DNA of 64,000 nt from Leptolyngbya sp. SIO1E4 (GTDB lineage Bacteria > Cyanobacteriota > Cyanobacteriia > Phormidesmidales > Phormidesmidaceae). Below are positions 1-8,550 of the stretch, one piece after another. The notes beneath the pieces were generated by a model, which did not search any database, was not told the DNA's origin, and worked only from the letters and a program-made list of their open reading frames with translations. Each line of letters starts with the position of its first letter. Positions within the stretch are counted from its first letter, which is position 1. The position numbers were made by a program, and so were the translations under genes. The DNA lies in the NCBI GenBank assembly GCA_010672825.2, contig JAAHFU020000002.1, positions 1,748,001 through 1,812,000 of the forward strand, written 5' to 3'.

Positions 1-357
1 GGCGATGCCAATGTCAATGGCTAAGTCGTAGGTGTGATATCGATGGGCTAACTCTCCGACAGCCCCCAAAACTCGCAGCTTAGCCAGGGTGCTCTTGCGC
101 AACATTTCGGTACTTTTGTTGGGGCGCCCTTCAGCATCGTCCGCCAAAGCAAACGCCTGTTCTCCAAGCTGTAGGTAAGCTCCGGACTCAATGCCACTGC
201 CTAACTGATCGCCCTGATCTTTAAGAATCGTAAGCTCTGAGGGGGGAAGATCTGCCACTTTAGAGGGGCAGAGGTAGCTAGTGAAACTGATGCCATCGTT
301 GAAGGCGGCCTTGGTTGCACTCATACCAAGGTCTACAAAAGCCTGAAAGCGACTCAT
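1..357 (-). CDS. Actin-like (ParM/StbA-type) ATPase, N-terminal part, cut by window edge
   Basis: The reading frame starts at the ATG complementary to 355-357 and runs off the left edge without a stop, so about 119 N-terminal residues are visible. They open with a hydrophobic strand followed by a DLGMSATKA motif, which resembles the phosphate-1 loop of actin/Hsp70-fold ATPases such as plasmid ParM. A second DIGIA stretch at the edge could begin the next conserved strand. ParM-like proteins form filaments that segregate DNA, and chromosomal cyanobacterial homologues are largely uncharacterised. The family call rests on the N-terminal motif only. The rest of the protein and its partners lie outside the window. 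Confidence 0.55.
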   Translation of the reverse strand, partial: MSRFQAFVDLGMSATKAAFNDGISFTSYLCPSKVADLPPSELTILKDQGDQLGSGIESGAYLQLGEQAFALADDAEGRPNKSTEMLRKSTLAKLRVLGAVGELAHRYHTYDLAIDIGIA

Positions 358-676
358 GGGGAATCCCTATCCTGTTGATAGTTCACATGAACTATAGCAC
401 GAATGTACGACCCTGGAAGGGTGATTTTAAAGGGTGAGTTTCTGGCAGGCTGCATTCAAACCTTAAGCCACCTGGATTAATTCAGCCTGGTTTGAGGCGG
501 AAGCGCTAGGGTACTGCTACTCTGCTCAAATTGAGGTGTTGCTTCGGAAAGACCCCACCTAGAAATTCCTCAGCTCCTTGATGCTGGAAGTTCTCAGCCT
601 AAAGTCCCTAGCATGGGAGGATCTCAGGGAATCTAGATGACGGGCATGGTCTTGCCCTGCGATCGCCTAATTTGAA
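358..676. other. Intergenic region, about 320 bp
   Basis: This space separates the divergent actin-like gene and the VOC gene and must hold both promoters. A HIP1 octamer lies at about 659-666. I see no RNA gene, convincing hairpin or repeat. Confidence 0.5.
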
Positions 677-1144
677 ATGAGCGCTGCCACCGACTCAAGA
701 ACTATGGCAATATCTCCTACTTCTGTGCTCTTCCACCTTGCGTTTCCAGTTGCTGACATTCCCACCACCAAAGCTTTCTACGTTGATGGGCTGGGCTGCG
801 AAGCGGGGCGAGAGTCCCCCCACTCCCTGATTTTGAATCTTTACAACCATCAGATCGTGGCCCACACTACCGATGAGTTAGTCTCTCAAAAGGGGATTTA
901 TCCTCGCCATTTTGGTCTGGTGTTTTTGCAAGAAGCCGATTGGGAAACCCTGCTAGATCGCGCCCTAACCAAGGGGTTGAAATTTTATCAGCAGCCCAAA
1001 CGTCGCTTCCCAGGCTCTCCGCTAGAGCATCGGACATTTTTTTTAGAAGACCCGTTTTTTAATCTGCTGGAGTTTAAGTATTACTGTCATCCCACCGCTA
1101 TTTTTGGTCAGGTAGAGCATGCTCAGGTGGGCGATGCCCAATAG
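677..1144 (+). CDS. VOC (glyoxalase/dioxygenase fold) family protein
   Basis: This 155-residue protein has the beta-alpha-beta-beta-beta layout of the VOC superfamily. A first module reads LFHLAFPVADIPTTKAFYVDGLG and a second ends in FFLEDPFFNLLEFKYY, where the glutamate is the usual metal ligand position. The histidine in the first strand and the glutamate in the last fit a metal-binding VOC protein, but the substrate cannot be read from sequence. An in-frame ATG at 704 would remove nine residues and start just before the conserved fold, so the true start is uncertain. The gene stands alone. Confidence 0.75.
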   Translation: MSAATDSRTMAISPTSVLFHLAFPVADIPTTKAFYVDGLGCEAGRESPHSLILNLYNHQIVAHTTDELVSQKGIYPRHFGLVFLQEADWETLLDRALTKGLKFYQQPKRRFPGSPLEHRTFFLEDPFFNLLEFKYYCHPTAIFGQVEHAQVGDAQ

Positions 1145-1438
1145 CGACGCTTAAAGCAGCATTTCATTACGCGCGATCGCCTCGCAGCGTTCGGCAACGA
1201 GCGTTCGGCAATGACCGTTATCCAACCCTCTGAAAGGCACATATTGCATCTGAAGTGCTCGCTAGGACAATCGGATTTCCTGGAATTCTGATTCAGTAAG
1301 GCTTTGATTTCTACCTTCTGCCCTCTGCTTTCTGCCTTTTGCTCTACCCGGTGCCCCGACAGAGCCAGTTCTCAAATGCACTCATAATGATTAAGGTCAT
1401 GATTCCGGAAGAATCTCGACGCATGTAAAGGAATCGCG
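1145..1438. other. Intergenic region with a dispersed repeat copy
   Basis: It contains a short tandem duplication of GCGTTCGGCAA at about 1188-1211, one copy of the 70-80 bp dispersed repeat (about 1242-1320) and a stretch related to GCAGAAG short tandem repeats in reverse orientation (about 1310-1345). The region just before 1439 supplies the AAGGA ribosome-binding site of the response regulator. Confidence 0.5.
1242..1320 (+). repeat. Dispersed repeat family 2, copy 1
   Basis: The core matches stretches at 49707-49783 (same strand) and 44017-44086 (opposite strand). It reads roughly TGAAGTGCT, then GGA-AATCGGATTTCCTGGAAT, then CAG-AAGG-TTTGATTTCT. All three copies are intergenic. The GGATT and AATCC parts can pair as a small hairpin. 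Confidence 0.6.
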
Positions 1439-2131
1439 ATGCGTGTATTAGTGGTAGAAGACGACGTCGGTATTGCTCAGTTTGTGCAACAGGGGCTGAG
1501 TGAAGCTGGGTACGCTGTCGATGTTGCCCAAGACGGCAAACTGGCAATAGATTATGCGCTGGCTGCTGAGTACGATCTCTTAGTGATTGATATCCAGTTA
1601 CCTCGGCTGGATGGGCTAGACCTGCTGAAAATACTACGGTCTGAAGGAATACAGGCACCCGTTTTGCTGCTGACGGCTCGCAGCACCGTTCAAGATCGTG
1701 TCATGGGGCTCAACGCCGGGGCTGACGACTATCTCATTAAACCTTTCGACTTTGCAGAGCTGCTGGCCAGAATCCGAGCTTTATTGCGTCGTCCACCGCT
1801 CCAAAATGACTTGATTCTGCAGGTGGGGGACTTAAAACTCGATATCGTCCAGCGATCTGTGCGCCGTGGCGATCGCGAAATTGATCTAAGCCCCCGCGAA
1901 TTCGCCCTCTTGGAATATCTCATGGGGCATTCCCGCCAGGTATTGAGCCGCACGCAAATTGCCCAACATGTTTGGAGCTTTGATTTCTATAGCGACTTCA
2001 AAGTGATTGATGTTTACATCGGCTATTTGCGGCGAAAAATTGAGCGCCAGGGTGAGCCGCGACTGATCAAAACGGTGCGCGGGGTTGGCTACTGCATTAG
2101 CGCCGACCCCGAGAGCAATCAGGAGTCTTAG
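1439..2131 (+). CDS. OmpR/PhoB-family response regulator (RppA/ManR-like)
   Basis: This 230-residue protein has an N-terminal receiver domain with the acidic pair at EDD, phospho-acceptor D51 in LLVIDIQLP and the conserved lysine in YLIKPF. A C-terminal winged-helix DNA-binding domain (about 125-222) ends in KTVRGVGYCI. An AAGGA ribosome-binding site sits just upstream. The kinase gene starts 4 bp after the stop, so the two form an operon. OmpR-class proteins bind direct repeats spaced by about one helical turn. A triple repeat of that kind occurs just after the kinase gene, so the downstream Gly-Asp protein gene is a plausible target. The signal sensed is unknown. Confidence 0.9.
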   Translation: MRVLVVEDDVGIAQFVQQGLSEAGYAVDVAQDGKLAIDYALAAEYDLLVIDIQLPRLDGLDLLKILRSEGIQAPVLLLTARSTVQDRVMGLNAGADDYLIKPFDFAELLARIRALLRRPPLQNDLILQVGDLKLDIVQRSVRRGDREIDLSPREFALLEYLMGHSRQVLSRTQIAQHVWSFDFYSDFKVIDVYIGYLRRKIERQGEPRLIKTVRGVGYCISADPESNQES

Positions 2132-2135
2132 CACC

Positions 2136-3542
2136 ATGGGATGGCGCAAATGGGGGGATTTTCGGTGGCGACTCGTGGCTTGGTATACGCTGCTCTCTGG
2201 CTGCACGCTGTTATCGTTCGACCTATACCTGTACTTTCAGTTTCGAGATGGGCTGCTTAAACAGGTTGACCGTGCCCTTGAGGTGGCAGCCATTCAAGCC
2301 ATTAAGAATATCGACGATGAGGTCGAAGTTTTAACGTTTGATCCGCGACGAGATGCGCCAGCCCTAGCCGCCTTATTAGATAACGCTGGAGTATCCGTAT
2401 ATTTGCTAGGCGCAGACGGTACCGTTAAGGGGCAGTTCGGTCATCTCTTAACCTCGCCCATAGAAGTCTCTGTTCTCCCAGGATTTGACACCTTAAAAAG
2501 GGCGGATGGGCGCTGGCGTGTGTACACCCAGGAAATTCTTGCCCATAACAACAGGCCTTCTGGCTGGATTAAGGTGGTGCATTCCCTGGATGAGGTTGAC
2601 GCGTCATCCGACGACCTGCGGCGACAAATGGTGTTGGGGATGCCCTTGGTGCTGGCTTTTGTCGGAGTGGGCGGGTGCTTTCTCGCCAGTCGTGCCCTCG
2701 CCCCTATTGGACAAATGACCCAAACGGCTCAGCAAGTCAGGCTCAGCGGGGATCTAACGCAGCGGATTCACTATCAAGGCTCTCAGGATGAGTTGGGACG
2801 ATTGGCCGTCCTCTTTGATGAGATGTTGGATTCCCTTCAACAAACCTTCGAACGAGAACAGCGCTTTAGTGCAGATGTTTCCCACGAGTTGCGGACGCCT
2901 TTAACGGTTTTAAAGGGACGCATCCATGTTGCCCTCAGCCAGTCTCGCACCGCAGATGACTATCGGGAAACACTGGAGGGCATTGAACCAGAAGTCGAGC
3001 GACTAATTCGCTTGAGTAATGACCTGTTGCTGTTAGCTCAGCTAGAACGGTGCAGTCAGCAGTGGCGCGCTGAAATCGTTGACTTAAGTGACTTGTTAGC
3101 GGCGATCGCAGAGCAGGTTAAGCCCCTTGCCGATCTGAAACAGGTTCACTTTAATACTGCAATTGCGCCCAAGTTAACCCTGCTTGGCCAACCTGATCAC
3201 TTAATTCGCCTATTTCTCAATCTGCTTGACAATGCGATCAAACACACCCCGCCCCAAGCCACCGTCACTCTGGGCGCCTGTCAGAAATCCGACACGATTC
3301 AAGTGACGGTGGGCGATCAGGGCCCCGGTATTGCTGCCCAGCATCTACCCCATCTGTTTGAACGCTTTTATCGAGTAGATGCTGATCGCTCTCGTCAGAC
3401 CGGGGGGGCTGGGTTGGGGCTTGCCATTGCTCAAGAAGTGGCCCACCTACACAGCGGTACCATCACTGTTCAAAGCCAGCTTCATCAGGGTACAGGGGTT
3501 ATCGTGACATTCCCGATACACGGTTCTGCAAACCAACCGTAA
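2136..3542 (+). CDS. Membrane sensor histidine kinase, partner of the adjacent regulator
   Basis: This 468-residue kinase starts at the ATG at 2136, chosen because AGGAG lies at 2121-2125, 10 bp upstream, and because it avoids overlap with the regulator. Order of domains: a transmembrane segment near the N-terminus, a periplasmic sensor region of about 130 residues, a second transmembrane segment (GMPLVLAFVGVGGCFLAS), HAMP, HisKA with the phospho-accepting histidine in SADVSHELRTP, and HATPase_c with N, G1 (DQGPGI) and G2 (GLGLAIA) boxes. It resembles RppB/NrsS-type cyanobacterial kinases. No cofactor-binding sensor domain is apparent, so the ligand is not predictable. Confidence 0.92.
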   Translation: MGWRKWGDFRWRLVAWYTLLSGCTLLSFDLYLYFQFRDGLLKQVDRALEVAAIQAIKNIDDEVEVLTFDPRRDAPALAALLDNAGVSVYLLGADGTVKGQFGHLLTSPIEVSVLPGFDTLKRADGRWRVYTQEILAHNNRPSGWIKVVHSLDEVDASSDDLRRQMVLGMPLVLAFVGVGGCFLASRALAPIGQMTQTAQQVRLSGDLTQRIHYQGSQDELGRLAVLFDEMLDSLQQTFEREQRFSADVSHELRTPLTVLKGRIHVALSQSRTADDYRETLEGIEPEVERLIRLSNDLLLLAQLERCSQQWRAEIVDLSDLLAAIAEQVKPLADLKQVHFNTAIAPKLTLLGQPDHLIRLFLNLLDNAIKHTPPQATVTLGACQKSDTIQVTVGDQGPGIAAQHLPHLFERFYRVDADRSRQTGGAGLGLAIAQEVAHLHSGTITVQSQLHQGTGVIVTFPIHGSANQP

Positions 3543-3545
3543 GAG

Positions 3546-3578
3546 AACTCTTACGAGTTTCCTACAGTTCTCTTACTG
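3546..3578. promoter_or_regulatory. Three tandem 11-bp direct repeats, likely OmpR-class operator
   Basis: Heptamers CTCTTAC, TTCCTAC and CTCTTAC begin at 3549, 3560 and 3571, exactly 11 bp apart, four bases between each. This geometry, repeated half-sites on one face of the helix, is how PhoB/OmpR-class regulators bind. It begins within 4 bp of the kinase stop codon and lies about 330 bp before the Gly-Asp protein gene. The assignment to the adjacent regulator is inference. Confidence 0.5.
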
Positions 3579-3905
3579 TCTGCGGCCTATAGTCAGGCTA
3601 GTTGTGGCGAAAGGTGCAGAGTTATGGCGAAAGGCAGAAGGCAGAAAGGAACCCTCTAAATTAGGGATTTTCAGATGTCTGAGTGGCTCACCCTTTGGCA
3701 ATAGCGATATTAGCAGCGCTGGGCTAGCGCACTGCGATTGCCCTTAGAACCTGCCCTTGCCAAAGTCTGATTATTTCCCGCTTGGGTCTTAAAGATGTTA
3801 ATCGCTCTTAGAACCAGCAAATATGCTGCCTTAACCCTAAGGTGCAGATAAACCAGATTTCAAGATTTCAAACAACATACTTAATTTTTTGATGGAGCGT
3901 GTGTC
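3579..3905. other. Long leader/intergenic region before the Gly-Asp protein gene
   Basis: It contains a GGCAGAAGGCAGAA short tandem repeat at about 3631-3646 and two similar stretches TTAGAACC-GC at about 3744-3753 and 3809-3818. A GGAG ribosome-binding site lies at 3894-3897, 8 bp before the start at 3906. No terminator separates the kinase gene from this region. Confidence 0.4.
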
Positions 3906-4397
3906 ATGCAAAGACTAATGCTGTTGGGGATTGTAGCGTCTCTATTGAGCGTGGCTGCGGCTCGGGCTATAGCTCAGCAATCTCTACAAGGAACCGAAAA
4001 TGCGGCTGAAACTTCACAATCCCTGGCGGTTTCTGATCAACCCTTATTGGAGAACGAGGCCACGACTTCTCCCTTGGCTCAGTTCGATGTTGATTTGGGG
4101 CCTATTGGCGACGGGGATGGTGACGGTGACGGCGATGGTGACGGTGACGGGGATGGCGATGGCGACGGTGACGGGGATGGCGATGGCGACGGGGATGGCG
4201 ATGGTGACGGGGATGGCGACGGTGACGGTGACGGAGATGGCGACGGGGATGGCGATGGTGACGGGGATGGCGATGGTGACGGTGACGGAGATGGCGACGG
4301 TGACGGAGATGGCGATGGTGACGGGGATGGCGATGGTGACGGAGATGGCGATGGTGACGGGGATGGCGATGGTGACGGGGATGGCGATGGCGATTAA
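3906..4397 (+). CDS. Secreted poly-(Gly-Asp) repeat protein
   Basis: This is a 163-residue protein. Residues 1-23 form a Sec-type signal peptide with a hydrophobic core ([15 protein letters not shown]) and a plausible AIA/Q cleavage site. Residues 24-67 are an ordinary spacer rich in Gln, Glu and Thr. Residues 68-163 are 48 uninterrupted Gly-Asp dipeptides, then the stop. All four glycine codons and both aspartate codons are used in the run, yet no other residue occurs, which suggests selection on the peptide. The chain would be flexible and very acidic, so it could bind calcium or other cations. The next gene encodes an aspartyl/asparaginyl hydroxylase-type enzyme, making the Asp residues candidate substrates. 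I know no characterised homologue. Confidence 0.75.
   Translation: MQRLMLLGIVASLLSVAAARAIAQQSLQGTENAAETSQSLAVSDQPLLENEATTSPLAQFDVDLGPIGDGDGDGDGDGDGDGDGDGDGDGDGDGDGDGDGDGDGDGDGDGDGDGDGDGDGDGDGDGDGDGDGDGDGDGDGDGDGDGDGDGDGDGDGDGDGDGD
4107..4394 (+). repeat. 288-bp in-frame tandem array encoding 48 Gly-Asp units
   Basis: The basic unit is 6 bp (GGN GAY). Higher-order units of 12 and 18 bp, such as GGGGATGGCGATGGTGAC, recur towards the 3' end, showing expansion by unequal exchange or slippage. Period six keeps several other frames open, giving apparent but spurious reading frames on both strands. Confidence 0.95.
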
Positions 4398-4450
4398 TTC
4401 TGAAATGACCACAGCTGGTTGCTGATAGCGCCCTCGATTTAAGGAGATGG

Positions 4451-4490
4451 CTTCCTAGGGAGGGGGCGAGACTGACAATCCCCTAGGAAG
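4451..4490 (+). promoter_or_regulatory. Hairpin between the Gly-Asp gene and the hydroxylase gene
   Basis: CTTCCTAGGG (4451-4460) and CCCTAGGAAG (4481-4490) form a perfect 10-bp stem around a 20-nt loop. No T-run follows, so it is a poor intrinsic terminator. It might stabilise the peptide message or reduce read-through so that precursor exceeds enzyme. Confidence 0.6.
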
Positions 4491-4558
4491 TCAGCAATGG
4501 GCTGTCATCACCGCACAATCATCACCGCATAGTCATCCAATGCATTGAGAGTAATCCC

Positions 4559-6886
4559 ATGACTATTTTGACCCTTGAAGATGTGGCTATTGCCCAGATG
4601 ATTCAGGCTGCAGTAGTAGGGGATTGCAATCATTTAGAGTCTGTTGCTTGTTTAGGCCCCACCTATGTGGCTCTCCGCAGGGGGGCGCAGCTTCAGCGAG
4701 CCTATTGGGACTACAGTTTGGAACTGAGAGAAACTTGCCAAGCTATTGTCAGCGCTGCGATCGCGCCCGCCTCAACCTCAGACTCAGACACCTTAGAACT
4801 GTGTTTTACCCACCACTATCGCGCGATCACGCCTGACCAGTTTCGCCGGGCATTTGCCAAGGTTCATATTGGCATTCGTGGAATTGAGCTGCAGTACAAG
4901 GACCAGATAGCCCGCTACAGCCCGACTAGCATGATTGCTCGCAACCTGACTTTTCAGAGGGTTTTCGAGCAATTTTTGGAACAAACGTCTCTGTCCGAAA
5001 AAGCATTTTTTAAGCAAGGCACGATTCAGACGTTTGAGGCGCGCCAGGTATTGATCACCTTCAGGTCAGAGGTCACTGCGGTCACGATGCATCGAGGCAG
5101 CCAAGTTGTTCCCATCAAAACCTTGTCTAGCGACTGTTTGCAAGACATGACGACAACAATGGGGCAGTGGCTGCTGCGGCAAGTGCAGGCCGACGGGCGC
5201 CTGCCCTATAAGTACTTTCCTAGTCGGGGACGAGAGGCTACCAGCAATAACCTGATTCGGCAGTTTATGGCTACGCTTTGTCTAATTCGCTATGCCCAGC
5301 GATCCGGAAGACTCGATCATCAAGTGCTGGCAACCCACAATTTGAATTACAACCTGGCTCAGTTTTATCACTGGGAAGGTAAATTGGGGGTCGTTGAGTA
5401 TGACGGCAAGGTTAAATTAGGCGCGATCGCCCTGGCTGCCCTGGCGATTTTAGAACACGCAGATCTCCTGTCTATCGAGGTTTTTGATTCTGTTTACGGG
5501 GCACACCTGGAAGGGCTCTGCCGAACCATCGAGACGCTGTGGCAATCAGATGGGTCATTTCGAACGTTTTTAAAGCCCCGCGATCGTACCGACAACCAAA
5601 ACTTCTATCCCGGCGAGGCGCTGCTCTTTTGGGCAAGCCTCTATCAGCGCACTCAAGATCCGCAACTGTTAGCGCGCTGCTACCAAAGCGCAGCCTACTA
5701 TCGTACCTGGCACCAGCAGCAGCGCAATCCTGCTTTTGTCCCCTGGCATACCCAAGCCTATGCCCTACTCTATCGTGCAACCCAGGATCGCTACTTCCTC
5801 GACCTTATTTTTGCTCTGAATGATTGGTTGCTAGCCCGGCAACAATGGGAGGGTGCCCGCTACGATGACCTGCGGGGGCGCTTCTACGATCCCCATCATC
5901 CTGGCTATGGCCCACCCCATGCCTCTTCTACCGGGGTGTATCTAGAAGGGATAGCCGACGCCTATGCCTTAGCGGTCGAAACGGGAGAGGTTGAACGTGC
6001 CCAGCACTACCAACAGGTGATCTGGCGAGGGCTCCGAAGCATTCGACAGCTGCAATTTCGAGAATCAACTGACCTGTTCTATATTTCCCAGCGATCGCCG
6101 GTGTATGGGGCCGTTCGCACCACGGTCTACGACAACGTGATTCGAATAGACAATGTTCAGCACTGCCTCATGGCTCTCATGAAGCTGATCCAGTGCCCTG
6201 CATTTCTACACAGCACACCCAACCTTAAAGCCGCTGATATAGACCGATCTGAGCCGCCATTACCCGCCCAAGTCTTCACCAGGGCTGAAGCGACAACGCT
6301 GAAAAACTTTCGCCTGGTTGACCCCCAGGTCGATATTCGCCCCCTAATCGCTGAAATTAAAGCGAATGAACACCTCTGGCTGCATAACACTAGCCGCCAA
6401 GACAAGGTCAAGGTGCAGCGGGAAACTCACACCATCTATCTACGGAGTGCCGTGAAGCCATATCCCCCCGGAGTCACCAATGGCAATGATGTTCACGATA
6501 GTTGCCGGACACAATTAGCCCAGTATTTCCCAACGGTTATGCAGTGGCTTGAGACCTATGCCCAAGCGTCGGGCGGCGCGTTAGGGCGAGCCACTATCGT
6601 CCGACTGGCCCCTCAAGGTCGAGTTTATCGCCATATTGATCAGGGAGAATATTATCGACTCCGCGATCGCTATCACCTGGTTTTGCAAAGCTCAGTCGGC
6701 AGTCTTCTTAACGCGGGTGATGAGTGGGTTCGGATGCATCCAGGAGAGTTTTGGTGGTTTGACAACCAATCTCCCCATGAAGCTTACAACGAAGCTGACG
6801 ATTGGCGGATCCATCTCATCTTTGATTGCGATAAAAGATGGCAACAAAAATCGGGGACATCAATAACGCCCCCGATTACCCTTTAA
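4559..6886 (+). CDS. Three-part enzyme: AMMECR1-like, alpha/alpha-toroid, aspartyl/asparaginyl beta-hydroxylase
   Basis: The 775-residue protein has no signal peptide or membrane segment. Residues 1-190 resemble AMMECR1-like domains (YVALRRGAQLQ, then HIGIRGIELQYKDQIARYSP). Residues 195-520 are helical and W/Y-rich, like alpha/alpha-toroid proteins (six-hairpin glycosidases, terpenoid cyclases). Residues 630-770 match the aspartyl/asparaginyl hydroxylase family: first iron histidine H706 in DRYHLVLQ, second H740 in SPHEAYN, and 2-oxoglutarate-binding R750 in DDWRIHLIFD. Members use iron and 2-oxoglutarate with only two histidine ligands. The gene follows the poly-(Gly-Asp) gene, whose aspartates are an obvious candidate substrate. 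The C-terminal call is firm, the middle fold moderate, the N-terminal call tentative. Confidence 0.75.
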   Translation: MTILTLEDVAIAQMIQAAVVGDCNHLESVACLGPTYVALRRGAQLQRAYWDYSLELRETCQAIVSAAIAPASTSDSDTLELCFTHHYRAITPDQFRRAFAKVHIGIRGIELQYKDQIARYSPTSMIARNLTFQRVFEQFLEQTSLSEKAFFKQGTIQTFEARQVLITFRSEVTAVTMHRGSQVVPIKTLSSDCLQDMTTTMGQWLLRQVQADGRLPYKYFPSRGREATSNNLIRQFMATLCLIRYAQRSGRLDHQVLATHNLNYNLAQFYHWEGKLGVVEYDGKVKLGAIALAALAILEHADLLSIEVFDSVYGAHLEGLCRTIETLWQSDGSFRTFLKPRDRTDNQNFYPGEALLFWASLYQRTQDPQLLARCYQSAAYYRTWHQQQRNPAFVPWHTQAYALLYRATQDRYFLDLIFALNDWLLARQQWEGARYDDLRGRFYDPHHPGYGPPHASSTGVYLEGIADAYALAVETGEVERAQHYQQVIWRGLRSIRQLQFRESTDLFYISQRSPVYGAVRTTVYDNVIRIDNVQHCLMALMKLIQCPAFLHSTPNLKAADIDRSEPPLPAQVFTRAEATTLKNFRLVDPQVDIRPLIAEIKANEHLWLHNTSRQDKVKVQRETHTIYLRSAVKPYPPGVTNGNDVHDSCRTQLAQYFPTVMQWLETYAQASGGALGRATIVRLAPQGRVYRHIDQGEYYRLRDRYHLVLQSSVGSLLNAGDEWVRMHPGEFWWFDNQSPHEAYNEADDWRIHLIFDCDKRWQQKSGTSITPPITL

Positions 6887-6916
6887 AAAAATCTAACTCT
6901 AAGGAAAAAACGAGAC

Positions 6917-7933
6917 TTAGCTAGCCCACTTCTGAGCCACTAACTCAGCAAGGTCAACCACGCGCTGGCTGTAGCCCCACTCATTGTCATACCAAGCGAC
7001 GACCTTCACCAGATCCCCACCTAACACAATGGTTAGGCTGGAATCAACGATGGAAGACTCATCTGTCTTACGGTAATCAATAGAAACCAGAGGCAGATCG
7101 CTATATCCTAAAATGCCCTTCATCTTACCTTCTGCAGCAGCCTTGAAGGCATCATTAATCTGCTCAGCAATCGCAGGCTTTTCTACCTGAGAGACAAAAT
7201 CTACCACAGATACATTGGGGGTTGGCACCCGCAGCGCAATGCCGTTCAGCCTACCCTGAACCTCGGGGTAAACCTTAGCCACTGCCTCGGCTGCCCCAGT
7301 CGTTGTTGGTACAATGCTGAGCGCCGCTGCCCGAGCCCGGCGAAGATCCCGATGGCTTGCGTCTAGCAACCGCTGATCGCCCGTGTAGCTGTGGGTCGTC
7401 GTCATGGTGCCTTTGATGATGCCAAAGTTCTCATGCAAAACTTTGACGACAGGGGCAAGACAATTGGTGGTGCAGCTCGCATTGCTGACAACGTCATAAT
7501 CGCCGTGCTGGTAAGCTTCATGGTTAACCCCCATCACGAAGGTGCCAACGCCCCCGCCCTTGCCAGGCGCAGTAATCAAGACCTTTCTTGCACCTGCTTC
7601 TATGTGACGAGAAGCCCCTTCTACACTCCGGAAAACCCCTGTTGCCTCAACTACCAGGTCTACTTCCCACGCCTTCCAAGGCAAATTATTTGGGTTACGG
7701 TCAGAGCAGCACTTAATCGTCTTACCATTAACAATCAGGCTATTTTCCCCTGCTTGGATATCAGCATCAAGCCGCCCCAACATAGAGTCGTACTTCAGTA
7801 GATGCGAATTGGTTTTGGGATCAGACGTGTCATTGATGGCTACGACATCGAGTTGACTATTTTCACGAGTTAACCAGCAACGCAGAAAGTTCCGCCCAAT
7901 GCGTCCAAATCCGTTAATTGCTACTCTAATCAC
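6917..7933 (-). CDS. gap2: Glyceraldehyde-3-phosphate dehydrogenase, Calvin-cycle type
   Basis: This is a full-length 338-residue enzyme. The Rossmann motif [10 protein letters not shown] starts at residue 7 and the catalytic cysteine lies in [12 protein letters not shown]. The nucleotide-binding stretch [22 protein letters not shown] is typical of Gap2/GapA-type enzymes that accept NADPH in photosynthetic carbon fixation, rather than the NAD-specific glycolytic Gap1. The C-terminal [12 protein letters not shown] is intact. It is convergent with the hydroxylase gene, with only about 30 bp between the two stops and no clear terminator there. The long region beyond 7933 holds its promoter. Confidence 0.96.
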   Translation of the reverse strand: MIRVAINGFGRIGRNFLRCWLTRENSQLDVVAINDTSDPKTNSHLLKYDSMLGRLDADIQAGENSLIVNGKTIKCCSDRNPNNLPWKAWEVDLVVEATGVFRSVEGASRHIEAGARKVLITAPGKGGGVGTFVMGVNHEAYQHGDYDVVSNASCTTNCLAPVVKVLHENFGIIKGTMTTTHSYTGDQRLLDASHRDLRRARAAALSIVPTTTGAAEAVAKVYPEVQGRLNGIALRVPTPNVSVVDFVSQVEKPAIAEQINDAFKAAAEGKMKGILGYSDLPLVSIDYRKTDESSIVDSSLTIVLGGDLVKVVAWYDNEWGYSQRVVDLAELVAQKWAS

Positions 7934-8532
7934 TGCGCTTAACCCTCTGTTGACTCAAAGACTCAATAGGTAACATTTCCTAAGACTGCATCATCATATC
8001 GCAAAGGCTGTGCCCATTTATAGCCATTCAGTCAGGAAGCTCAGGGGAACCGATCCCCACAATCCCTGCATCTCTGAGGAAACGACTTATGTGCAGGCAG
8101 TAGGCCCTCAAAAATTTTCCTTTACGGCTAAATCCCCGACACAGACAGTGTGACCGGTGCGGGTTAAATGGCTACTCGGATAAGAAGATCGCGGTGCTGT
8201 ACTTAGCAAAGCAGATTATACCCTTTACTGTATTTTCCCGCTGATTTTCCACTACGATTGCCAAGTTCCAACCCCATTCTTGAGGGCTCACGCTGTTGCC
8301 AGTTAGGACTTTAAGCATTACCCTAAACGCTCGCAATTATGGAGTGCAGAGTATGTAGGTTGCCCTGGCGGATGAAGCAGAAATTTAAGATTTGCAGTCT
8401 TTTGAGTGTCAGATTGCTCGTGATCTGCACAATAGCTGAGTAATTGTTGATAAATCTGCCGTAATGGGTATTCGAAAAGCAGGATCCCAGCCCTAGAATC
8501 TACCAGTTGTAAAGCGCCATAAAGATAAAAGG

Positions 8533-8550
8533 TGAGGGAGTCGGCTCCCT
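8533..8550. other. Perfect 7-bp hairpin with tetraloop
   Basis: GAGGGAG, loop TCGG, CTCCCTC. There is no T-run on the plus strand. On the minus strand it is followed by ACCTTTTA, which makes a weak terminator at best. It may be part of a structured leader or small RNA. Confidence 0.45.

Noticed and set aside
3631-3646. GCAGAAG arrays considered as CRISPR repeats
   Set aside because: Units are 7 bp with no spacers. They are ordinary short tandem repeats of filamentous cyanobacteria.
4000-4425. Open frames (MVTVTGMAM-type and, on the minus strand, IAIPVT-type) through the Gly-Asp array
   Set aside because: Period-six repeats without stops open several frames automatically. Only the Gly-Asp frame has a signal peptide, ribosome-binding site and a natural end.
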